A DNA stretch of 59,572 nucleotides from Thiogranum sp. (GTDB lineage: Bacteria > Pseudomonadota > Gammaproteobacteria > DSM-19610): the NCBI GenBank assembly GCA_024102665.1, contig JAGFJP010000082.1:1-59572 (forward strand), given 5' to 3'. Positions 19,877 to 26,641 of this stretch are shown here, one piece after another (the stretch's first letter is position 1; each line of letters begins with the position of its first letter). The notes beneath the pieces are model-generated. The model did no database searches, had not been told where the DNA came from, and saw only the letters and a program-made list of their open reading frames with translations. The translations under genes and the position numbers were made by a program.

Positions 19877-20107
19877 TCAGGACGGTTGCGCCAGACGCAC
19901 CACCAGCTGCACCACACCCCAGATGGTCAGGACAAAAAGTATCGTCGCGATCAGCCCGACGGCGATATAGGTAGACGCCTTGCCGTGATGAAAATCCTCG
20001 GAATGCTGCTTGCTGCTCTGCACGCCGAACATCGAAGCAGCGACACTGCGTATCACTGTGATCAGGGACTGGCCCTGCTGCTGTTGCGAATCACCCCGTT
20101 GGGACAT
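19877..20107 (-). CDS. DUF2970 family membrane protein
   Basis: A 76-residue protein with one C-terminal helix (YIAVGLIATILFVLTIWGVV). The N-terminal part SVAASMFGVQSSKQHSEDF and the spacing to the helix fit DUF2970, a small inner-membrane family of unknown role. It lies 109 bp upstream of the GGDEF-EAL gene on the same strand and may be transcribed with it. Confidence 0.78.
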   Translation of the reverse strand: MSQRGDSQQQQGQSLITVIRSVAASMFGVQSSKQHSEDFHHGKASTYIAVGLIATILFVLTIWGVVQLVVRLAQPS

Positions 20108-20189
20108 GTGGACTCCATGGTTAATACGAAAGCCGCATCAGTAACCTGAACGACTGTTCGCATACATCGATTGAATTCAGTCGGTTAAG

Positions 20190-20217
20190 TTTGACCCAGG
20201 TTGGCCGTTAGCTACAA
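20190..20217 (+). promoter_or_regulatory. Possible promoter of the HD-GYP gene
   Basis: TTGACC and TACAAC are separated by 16 bp within the 246-base space between the divergent DUF2970 and HD-GYP genes. The -10 match is 4 of 6. The rest of that space holds an A/T-rich patch and the inverted repeat CCAAGG-GG-CCTTGG at 20270-20283. Confidence 0.35.
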
Positions 20218-20353
20218 CCAGCGCTTTGAGGAAAACGTAAAATTTTCTGATTTCAGTGCGTTAGAGGAGCCAAGGGGCCTTGGTTATGCGGTCGGCATGG
20301 AAGCGCCGCAGTGACATTTCTGTACTGTGACGAATTGGGGAAAGGGGCACCGT

Positions 20354-21418
20354 ATGCCGACGGTACTGTTACTGGACCGGGACTCAGCCCGGAGACGACG
20401 TCTGGTCGAATTGATTCAACGCCTCGACCCGGCTATCCAGATAGAAGCATTTTTCAAACCCGAACCCGCCTTTTCATGGCTTTACTGGCACCCCGCCGAT
20501 CTCGTCATATGCGACAGCCTTTTTCCCGGCATCAACGCGGCCGAGCTGGTGCTGCGCTTCAGACAGCAACCTGGCGGAAGTGACCTGCCGCTGCTGATGT
20601 TGACTCCCTGCGCGGACCACACCTGCCGCCGCCAGGTGCTGGACGCCGGAGCCACGGACCTGCTCGCCACGCCGGTCGACGACCTGGAGTTTCACGCCCG
20701 CTGCAACAACCTGCTTACCCAGCGCCGCCAGCAGCGCATCATCCACGAACGCGCCTGCCGGCTGGAACAACGGGTCTCCGACGCCACCCGCGAAATCCGC
20801 CAGCGCGAGCACGAAACGCTGCTGCGCCTCGCCAAAGCCGGCGAATACCGCGACGAGACAACCGGCAATCACGTCATCCGCATGGCCAAATATGCGCGCC
20901 TGATCGCCGAGCAGATGGGCTTGAGCGAACCGGAATGCGAAGCCATCGAACTGGCGGCGCCCATGCATGACATCGGCAAAATCGGCATACCCGATGAAAT
21001 CCTGCGCAAGCCCGGGCGACTGAGTCACTGCGAATTCGAAATCATGAAGACCCACACCCGGATCGGATTCGAGATCCTCAAGGACAGCCCGTCCCAGTAC
21101 CTGCAAATGGGCGCGGTTATCGCGCTCAGCCACCATGAACGCTTCAACGGCACCGGTTACCCCAATCGCCTCGGCGGCCAGGAGATTCCGCTGATCGCGC
21201 GCATCGTCAGTGTCGCGGACGCCTACGATGCCCTGACTTCCGAACGTCCCTACAAGCCCCGCTGGCCACTGCGCAAGGCGCTCGATTACATCAACAGCCA
21301 GCGCGGACGTTACTTCGATCCCCAGTGCCTGGATGCCTTCCAGGCGCAACTCGAGCGCGTTACCCGTATCCAGTACATGCTCGGCGACACCCCGAAAAAA
21401 ACCAGCACCGGCAACTAG
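20354..21418 (+). CDS. HD-GYP response regulator
   Basis: A 354-residue two-domain protein. Residues 1-120 form a receiver domain with the likely phospho-acceptor Asp in LVICDSLFPG. A short coiled linker follows, then an HD-GYP phosphodiesterase domain with HDIGKIGIPDEIL and HHERFNGTGYPNRLGG, the motifs that bind metal and hydrolyse c-di-GMP. The start MPTVLLLD has AAAGGGG 8 bases upstream. With the GGDEF-EAL gene on the other side of DUF2970 it forms a c-di-GMP patch. No histidine kinase is adjacent. Confidence 0.9.
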   Translation: MPTVLLLDRDSARRRRLVELIQRLDPAIQIEAFFKPEPAFSWLYWHPADLVICDSLFPGINAAELVLRFRQQPGGSDLPLLMLTPCADHTCRRQVLDAGATDLLATPVDDLEFHARCNNLLTQRRQQRIIHERACRLEQRVSDATREIRQREHETLLRLAKAGEYRDETTGNHVIRMAKYARLIAEQMGLSEPECEAIELAAPMHDIGKIGIPDEILRKPGRLSHCEFEIMKTHTRIGFEILKDSPSQYLQMGAVIALSHHERFNGTGYPNRLGGQEIPLIARIVSVADAYDALTSERPYKPRWPLRKALDYINSQRGRYFDPQCLDAFQAQLERVTRIQYMLGDTPKKTSTGN

Positions 21419-21511
21419 CCTGCATTTCCCGACGCCGTTCGTGGCGAGAGGGTTTTATTTCTCCGCTGACGCACGTAGCATCGGCTTCCGGAAAGCACAG
21501 GGATTTTTGTC

Positions 21512-22828
21512 TTGGCTTTTTTCTCCCGGCTAACAAACTGTTTTCGCCACGCCGTGCTGCTCACCGGATTGTGCGCAGCGACCGCAACCGCCGCGCCGGA
21601 ACCCGTCCGGATACTGCTGCCTGAACATCGCCTGTCCGCGCACGAACTTGCAATCATCGTCAACGACATGGACCCGCTGAGCATCAGGATCGGCGCCTAT
21701 TATCAACGTGCGCGCGATATCCCGGAAAACAACGTCCTGCATGTCGCCTTCCCGCCGGGCCGCCCGGGGATGTCGCGCGACGAATTCCTGCCCATCAAGG
21801 CCAGCATCGATGCACGCACGCCTCCGCATATCCAGGCCTACGCCATTACCTGGACGTCGCCCTGGCGTGTGGAGTGCATGTCTGTCACTTCGGCGTTCGC
21901 CTTCGGTTTCGATCCGCAGCTGTGCTCCAGCCGGCGTTGCGCTACGACGCGCCCGAGCCCGTTGTTCAGGCGCAGTACGACCAGGCCCTGGACGGAATTC
22001 GGCATACGCCCGAGCATGACTGTCGCGGCAAACACGTTTTCCGCCGCCAGGGCGCTGATCGACCGCGGCGTGCAATCCGATAACAGCATGCCCGCAGGTA
22101 GCGCATACCTCGTCGTGACGGGAGACAAGGCGCGCGACGTTCGCTCCGTGCACTACGCGACCCTGCGACGACTGATGACATCCTGGATAGAAACGGAAAT
22201 CGTGCACAGCCCGGGATTGCAGCATGTCAGCGACATAATGTTCTATTTTACGGGCACGGTGCGCGTTCCGTTTCTCGACACGCTGAACTTTCTGCCCGGG
22301 GCGATAGCCGATCATCTGACGTCGGCGGGAGGCAAACTGACCGGCAGCGGACAGATGAGCGCGTTACGCTGGCTGGAAGCCGGCGCCACCGGGAGCTACG
22401 GAACGGTCGTCGAACCCTGCAATCACCTCGGCAAGTTTCCCAATCCCGGCCTGCTGATGGAAAGCTACGGTGCCGGGAGAACGCTGCTCGAAGCCTACTG
22501 GCAAAGCGTGCAGCAGCCGGGTGAAGGCATTTTTATCGGCGAACCGCTGGCAGCGCCTTTCGATGGCTACAGGTTGACTGTGCGCGAAAACGATCTGTTG
22601 CTCACAACGCGCACCCTGTTACCGGGCAATTACCAGTTGTCTGTTAGCGAAAAGCCGGTTGGCCCCTACCGCCCCGCCGGCATGATCCAGGCGCAATATC
22701 ACCAGAAAACCTTTGTGCTGCCGAAGCTGGATGCAGGCTACTACAAGCTTGACCGGGCTACGCCGGTCGGGTCGCCAGCTTCTGCAACTGGACGTCATGG
22801 CGCCGCGCCAGGAACAGCAAAGCCGTGA
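21512..22828 (+). CDS. TIGR03790-like secreted protein
   Basis: A 438-residue exported protein. A TTG start is proposed because AGGGA lies 8 bases upstream and the reading then begins with a complete signal peptide (hydrophobic HAVLLTGLCAATATAAPEP). Motifs such as LAIIVNDMDPLSIRIGAYYQ, ARDIPENNVLH and AYAITWTSPWRVECMS resemble TIGR03790, a family of unknown function with conserved lengths near 350-450. Its 3' end overlaps the convergent DUF2238 gene by 71 bp, so the last 20 or so residues may not be conserved. Confidence 0.72.
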   Translation: MAFFSRLTNCFRHAVLLTGLCAATATAAPEPVRILLPEHRLSAHELAIIVNDMDPLSIRIGAYYQRARDIPENNVLHVAFPPGRPGMSRDEFLPIKASIDARTPPHIQAYAITWTSPWRVECMSVTSAFAFGFDPQLCSSRRCATTRPSPLFRRSTTRPWTEFGIRPSMTVAANTFSAARALIDRGVQSDNSMPAGSAYLVVTGDKARDVRSVHYATLRRLMTSWIETEIVHSPGLQHVSDIMFYFTGTVRVPFLDTLNFLPGAIADHLTSAGGKLTGSGQMSALRWLEAGATGSYGTVVEPCNHLGKFPNPGLLMESYGAGRTLLEAYWQSVQQPGEGIFIGEPLAAPFDGYRLTVRENDLLLTTRTLLPGNYQLSVSEKPVGPYRPAGMIQAQYHQKTFVLPKLDAGYYKLDRATPVGSPASATGRHGAAPGTAKP

Positions 22829-23375
22829 TCGCTCCGAGCATCGCCAGCAGCATGTCCGACTGCGTATCCCATACGTAGCCCTGGGTGCCCAGGAACGCAT
22901 CAGCGGCATCGTCGCTTGCCAGCGCCGCCCACCATTCGATGAACTCGTAGAAAGCGCTGACGGCCAGGGCGAAACAGACAATCAGAAAATTCAACCAGCC
23001 GCGTCCGTTGATCACTGCCTGCCGGATCAGGATCTCCCGCGCCACCATTGCCGGGACGAATCCCTGCGCAAAATGTCCCAGTTTGTCGTAGTTGTTGCGC
23101 TGCCAGCCCATTAGATCGCTGATACGATCGAACAGGGGCACTTCGGCGTACGTATAGTGACCACCGACCATGAGAATCACAGCGTGCAGCAGAATCAGGA
23201 CGTAGATCATGGGCGTCAGGGGATAGCGCCGGCGTGTCAGAACGATGACAACCAGGGCCAGCAGCGCCGGCAGTACCTCCATGAACCAGGTAAGCCGGTC
23301 TGTGGGGTCCACCGCCGACCATGCGAACACGCCCAGGAACGTCGCCAGCCAGATCCATGCACCTGAATGGTTCAT
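22758..23375 (-). CDS. DUF2238 (YjdF-like) membrane protein
   Basis: A 205-residue inner-membrane protein with about six helices. The conserved signature YDKLGHFAQGFVPAMVAREILIR, with NYDKLGHF, and the acidic AFYEFIEWW helix with DTQSDML match the DUF2238/YjdF family, whose function is unknown. It is convergent with the preceding gene and divergent from the TusE-like gene. Confidence 0.85.
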   Translation of the reverse strand: MNHSGAWIWLATFLGVFAWSAVDPTDRLTWFMEVLPALLALVVIVLTRRRYPLTPMIYVLILLHAVILMVGGHYTYAEVPLFDRISDLMGWQRNNYDKLGHFAQGFVPAMVAREILIRQAVINGRGWLNFLIVCFALAVSAFYEFIEWWAALASDDAADAFLGTQGYVWDTQSDMLLAMLGAITALLFLARRHDVQLQKLATRPA

Positions 23376-23417
23376 GCGAACGAAACCCCGCGCGACTTCG
23401 GCAACAGAATATTTTTA

Positions 23418-23436
23418 TGCACTGATAATCATTTTT
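23418..23436. promoter_or_regulatory. Possible Fur-box-like site
   Basis: The 19-mer containing GATAATCATT matches the classical Fur box at about 13 of 19 positions (second and third hexamers well, first poorly). It lies between the divergent DUF2238 and TusE-like genes. Such matches occur by chance in A/T-rich intergenic DNA. Confidence 0.3.
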
Positions 23437-23634
23437 GGTTGCTTCAATGCAGGGAAAATAGCACGTCGCCGGTACCGCCGAAACAGTGCATGCACTACAC
23501 TATCAGGTCAAGGAAGTCTCCCGAAGCGGCCCGGTCATCGGGCAGGGCAAACAGACGCACACGTATTGAAGAACACCGTCTGCAACCTGGCCATCGGGCG
23601 ATTCGCGAAGACAAGCGAAGGGAGGAATGATTTC

Positions 23635-24366
23635 ATGACTATGCGATCCGCCTTATCGGGCGTTGAATTGCTCGCCGATGGCCGCCTGGCCAATCTTGAC
23701 GACTGGAACCGCGACGTAGCGGCGGCGCTCGCCGCCAAAGACGGCCTCGAACTCACCGACGATCACTGGAAAGTCATCGACGCCATGCGCGATTACTACC
23801 GGGAGTTCGGCGTTTCTCCGGTGAAGAAACTGCTCAGGCGCAGCCTGGTGCAGAAAACCGGTTCCCCGCGTTTCGACGATGCATACCTGCGGCAGCTGTT
23901 CCCCAACGATGTGCTGTTTCAGGGTTCAAGGATTGCCGGCATTCCGCTGCCGCTCCTCGATGTTGAACTCGAGCATCCAGCCGGCGCGGGCGACGCAGCG
24001 CCTTCCGCTGCCGCGCCGCATTTCACCGACAGCTTCGAATTCCAGGGCCGGCAGTACCCGGTCACAAGGCTGGGCAACCTGGTCGATCTTCACTTGTGGA
24101 ACGAACAGGTCGCCGAGCACATGGCGCAGAAAGAAGGCATCGAGCTGAGCGACGACCACTGGCAGGTATTGCACTTCCTGCGCAAGTTTTATTTTGAATA
24201 CGGGATTTCACCGATGGTGAAGATCCTGCAGAAACATATTGCCGAAGAACTGGGTCCGGAAAAGGCCTCGAAAGAGTGGCTTTATCGCCTGTTTCCGCAG
24301 GGCCCGTCGCGCCAGGGCTCACGCATCGCCGGCCTGCCGGAACCCCAGGGCTGTATAGACATCTAG
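23635..24366 (+). CDS. Tandem TusE/DsrC-like fusion protein
   Basis: A 243-residue protein made of two DsrC/TusE-like domains. Each domain has a LVDLHLWNEQVA-like start, an ELSDDHWQVLHFLRKFYFEYGISP-like core (split here for brevity), a LYRLFPQGP-like strand and a QGSRIAGLP end. The second domain keeps the penultimate-region cysteine (GCIDI), the sulfur-carrying Cys of the family, but has Ser/Gly where DsrC has its second Cys. The first domain has no C-terminal cysteine. GGAGG lies 9 bases before the ATG. A sulfur-relay or regulatory role is inferred. Confidence 0.85.
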   Translation: MTMRSALSGVELLADGRLANLDDWNRDVAAALAAKDGLELTDDHWKVIDAMRDYYREFGVSPVKKLLRRSLVQKTGSPRFDDAYLRQLFPNDVLFQGSRIAGIPLPLLDVELEHPAGAGDAAPSAAAPHFTDSFEFQGRQYPVTRLGNLVDLHLWNEQVAEHMAQKEGIELSDDHWQVLHFLRKFYFEYGISPMVKILQKHIAEELGPEKASKEWLYRLFPQGPSRQGSRIAGLPEPQGCIDI

Positions 24367-24381
24367 CCTGCATTTCTCACC

Positions 24382-24396
24382 GCACCACAAGCGTGA
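24382..24396. promoter_or_regulatory. NtrC-like site upstream of the ANTAR gene
   Basis: GCAC-N7-GTGA matches the NtrC core GCAC-N7-GTGC with one mismatch. It lies about 110-125 bases before the start predicted from the sigma-54 promoter at 24481. It overlaps the hairpin at 24386-24415. Confidence 0.3.
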
Positions 24397-24415
24397 ACGC
24401 TGTTCGCGGCTTGTG
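24386..24415. other. Long hairpin after the TusE-like gene
   Basis: CACAAGC pairs with GCTTGTG and, inside it, GTGAAC with GTTCGC, leaving a 3-base loop and one bulged base. No T-run follows, so it is not a standard terminator; it may protect the 3' end or terminate weakly. Confidence 0.55.
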
Positions 24416-24480
24416 CCGAAACTGTGCACGAATACGTGTCCGGCTCCCGCACAAGGGCGCCAGGAGCGGATTTTTTCCTG

Positions 24481-24496
24481 TGGCATAGCGTTTGCT
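24481..24496 (+). promoter_or_regulatory. Sigma-54 promoter of the ANTAR gene
   Basis: TGGCATAGCGTTTGCT matches the -24/-12 consensus TGGCAC-N5-TTGCW with one mismatch, and GG and GC are spaced by exactly 10 bases. The predicted start is near 24507, 25 bases before the ATG. The same core is found before the 37283 gene and nrtA. Confidence 0.8.
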
Positions 24497-24531
24497 TCGT
24501 TTTTCCGAACAGCCACTTTGTCCGGACCGCC

Positions 24532-25113
24532 ATGCCACGCCGCATTCTGCTCGTTCGATCCGACCCGCAGCGCGCCGAATCGCTGTATCGATGGTTGCAA
24601 ACACCGGCGTATCTGATTGATGCCGAAGCCACTGTCGATTCAGACTTCGTTGCCGTTGCAGCGACCTGCCAGCCGCGACTTGTGATCATCGATGTCGACG
24701 CACCGGATGACGGGCTGCTGGCGAGGGTGCGGCAACTGTGCGCGAGCAGACCTCTGCCGGTGGTGTTGTTCACGCGACAGGACAGTCGCGAAACGATTCG
24801 CAAGGCGGTGCAGGCCGGCGTCAGCAGCTATATCGTGGATGGCTTCGAACCGCGCCGACTCGTCAGTCTGCTGGATGTCGCCGTGGCGCGTTTCCACGAA
24901 ACCGAACGCCTTAAAACCGAACTGCAGGTCACGCGCGCCACCCTTGCCGAACGCAAGACTGTGGAGCGCGCCAAGGGAATTCTGATGAAACAGAAAGGCC
25001 TCGATGAACCCCAGGCCTACCACGCCCTGCGCAAGCTGGCCATGGACAGGAACCTGCGCATTGGGCAGGCGGCGGAAAATGTCATTGCTGTCGCGGAAGT
25101 TCTGGAGGCGTGA
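24532..25113 (+). CDS. ANTAR-domain response regulator, NasT-like
   Basis: A 193-residue protein: an N-terminal receiver-like domain (ILLVRSDPQRAESL, with the usual Asp position in LVIIDVDAPDD) and a C-terminal ANTAR RNA-binding domain (AERKTVERAKGILMKQKG, AYHALRKLAMDRNLRIGQAAENVI). The layout is that of NasT, which prevents termination in leaders of nitrate-assimilation operons. The acidic pocket is incomplete, as in NasT proteins controlled by a sensor protein and not by phosphorylation. No NasS-like cytosolic partner is present in the window. A sigma-54 promoter lies just upstream. Confidence 0.88.
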   Translation: MPRRILLVRSDPQRAESLYRWLQTPAYLIDAEATVDSDFVAVAATCQPRLVIIDVDAPDDGLLARVRQLCASRPLPVVLFTRQDSRETIRKAVQAGVSSYIVDGFEPRRLVSLLDVAVARFHETERLKTELQVTRATLAERKTVERAKGILMKQKGLDEPQAYHALRKLAMDRNLRIGQAAENVIAVAEVLEA

Positions 25114-25159
25114 GCGCCCGTTGAATCAGCAGCGACACGCTTCATGAGCGGTTCTGATC

Positions 25160-25549
25160 TCAGCGCGCCGCACCTTTCTCGATGGGCAGGCCGGCCTGGA
25201 TCCAGGCCTGAAACGCCCCTTGCAGGTGGTAGATATTCTCGATGCCGTTGTCGAGCAGCACGTGTTCGGCACGGCGCGTACGCGCGCCATTAATGCAATA
25301 CACCAGCACTTCGCGATCGCCGCCAAGCTCGTCGACCCGCAAGTCGAGTTCGTCAATCGGCATGTTGACGGCGCCCGGGATATGTCCGACCGCGAACTCC
25401 ACTGGCTTGCGCACATCGACGACCTGCAATGCCGGGTCTGCTGCCAGTTTCTCGCTGACCTGCTGGGGTGTCAGCGCCGGCGACAGGTAATCCGCGGCGA
25501 TTGCGAGGGCAGCGCCGCAAAGCATTATCAGAACAAGGGTCGTACGCAT
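25160..25549 (-). CDS. Exported single-domain rhodanese
   Basis: A 129-residue protein with a signal peptide (TTLVLIMLCGAALAIAADY). The rhodanese fold follows, with the active-site loop VYCINGARTR containing the catalytic Cys, and VVDVRKPVEFAVGHIPGA upstream. It probably acts on sulfur species or thiols in the periplasm. It is 24 bp downstream of a small secreted protein gene on the same strand. Confidence 0.87.
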   Translation of the reverse strand: MRTTLVLIMLCGAALAIAADYLSPALTPQQVSEKLAADPALQVVDVRKPVEFAVGHIPGAVNMPIDELDLRVDELGGDREVLVYCINGARTRRAEHVLLDNGIENIYHLQGAFQAWIQAGLPIEKGAAR

Positions 25550-25573
25550 GGGTCTGCCTCCCGAAAACAGTAT

Positions 25574-25939
25574 CTATTCCAGGCAGTCGGGAACGCGGAA
25601 CTGGTCATCCAGCCCGTAGACTTCGTCAAACACACCGTCACAGTCGCTGTCGCGGATCACGTAATTACGCACGGCGGAATCATCCGCCAGGGTTTCCAGG
25701 CTCCAGGCCCACAGCCGGTCTTTGCTGGCCATGCTGACAATGCTGTCGCCGTTGGTGTTGCGGTACTGCACAATGCGCGTCTCCTTGACGCCGTCGCCGT
25801 CACCGTCGGCCAGTCGTTCACCCTGTTGCGTGAATCCTGCCAGATCCGGCGGCGCAAACGGAGCGGCCGCAGCGATCTGCATAGCGGCGCACAAAGCGCA
25901 GAACCAGGCCGCCTTCCCCGCGCGGATCGCTTCGCTCAT
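25574..25939 (-). CDS. Small secreted Asp-rich protein
   Basis: A 121-residue exported protein. The start MSEAIRAG begins a signal peptide with hydrophobic ALCAAMQIAAAAP. The mature part has two Asp/Gly/Asn-rich loops (ADGDGDGVKET and RDSDCDGVFDEVYGL) that resemble calcium-binding loops of EF-hand or thrombospondin type 3 kind. It has two cysteines near the C-terminus. No known family was recognised. It is probably co-transcribed with the rhodanese gene. Confidence 0.65.
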   Translation of the reverse strand: MSEAIRAGKAAWFCALCAAMQIAAAAPFAPPDLAGFTQQGERLADGDGDGVKETRIVQYRNTNGDSIVSMASKDRLWAWSLETLADDSAVRNYVIRDSDCDGVFDEVYGLDDQFRVPDCLE

Positions 25940-26095
25940 CTTCCTGCCCGTCTGCGGACGGTCTGATTGGCACATTTCAGACAATACTCCCTGCGCAGGC
26001 AGCGCGAAAGACGCGTCCCGGGAATGCGCAATGTCCCCCGATGCCGGACCGGCGCCGCAGTTGTGAAGCGATGCGGCGTGATCGATACTTCGCTG

Positions 26096-26596
26096 ATGAA
26101 GCGTCTCCCCGGCCTGCTGCTGCTTGCTTCGCTGTCCTGCCCGGTGCCGGCCGGCGGTCTCGATCCCTGGCAGGGCTTCGAGGACGCGCCGCCGCTTTCG
26201 CTGCGGGACATCGCGGACAAGGTGCACACGTTGGGCGATCATCGCGGTCGCGTTGTGCTGGTGAACTTCTGGGCCAGCTGGTGCGCGCCGTGCATCGTCG
26301 AAATGCCCGCCATGCAGCGTTTGCTGGACGCCATGACGGGCAAACCTTTCAGCATACTCGCTGTCAATGTCGGTGAATCGCCGGGCAAGGTGTGGAACTT
26401 CGCGTCGAGGCTCGGCATCCGTTTTCCCCTGTTACTGGACCCTGACGGTGACACCGCGGCAGGCTGGCAGGTCGATGTCTACCCGAGCAGTTTCCTGATC
26501 GATCCGCAAGGCCGGATCCGCTATGCCGCGCACGGACCACGCGACTGGGACGCGCCGGGGATAATACAGACGATCGAGGAACTGTTGGCACCGTGA
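26096..26596 (+). CDS. TlpA-like thioredoxin
   Basis: A 166-residue exported thioredoxin-fold protein of the TlpA/ResA group. After a signal peptide (LPGLLLLASLSCPVPAGG) it has VLVNFWASWCAPCIVEMPAM with the CxxC active site, and a cis-proline region VYPSSFLIDPQG. Such proteins reduce disulfides in the periplasm, including apocytochrome c CxxCH cysteines, fitting the cytochrome-rich surroundings. The ATG at 26096 gives a good signal peptide; the ribosome site is weak. It is convergent with the multiheme gene downstream. Confidence 0.85.
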   Translation: MKRLPGLLLLASLSCPVPAGGLDPWQGFEDAPPLSLRDIADKVHTLGDHRGRVVLVNFWASWCAPCIVEMPAMQRLLDAMTGKPFSILAVNVGESPGKVWNFASRLGIRFPLLLDPDGDTAAGWQVDVYPSSFLIDPQGRIRYAAHGPRDWDAPGIIQTIEELLAP

Positions 26597-26641
26597 CAAA
26601 ACGCGCCGGCACCGCCAGCAGGCGATGCCGGCGCATTGCAA

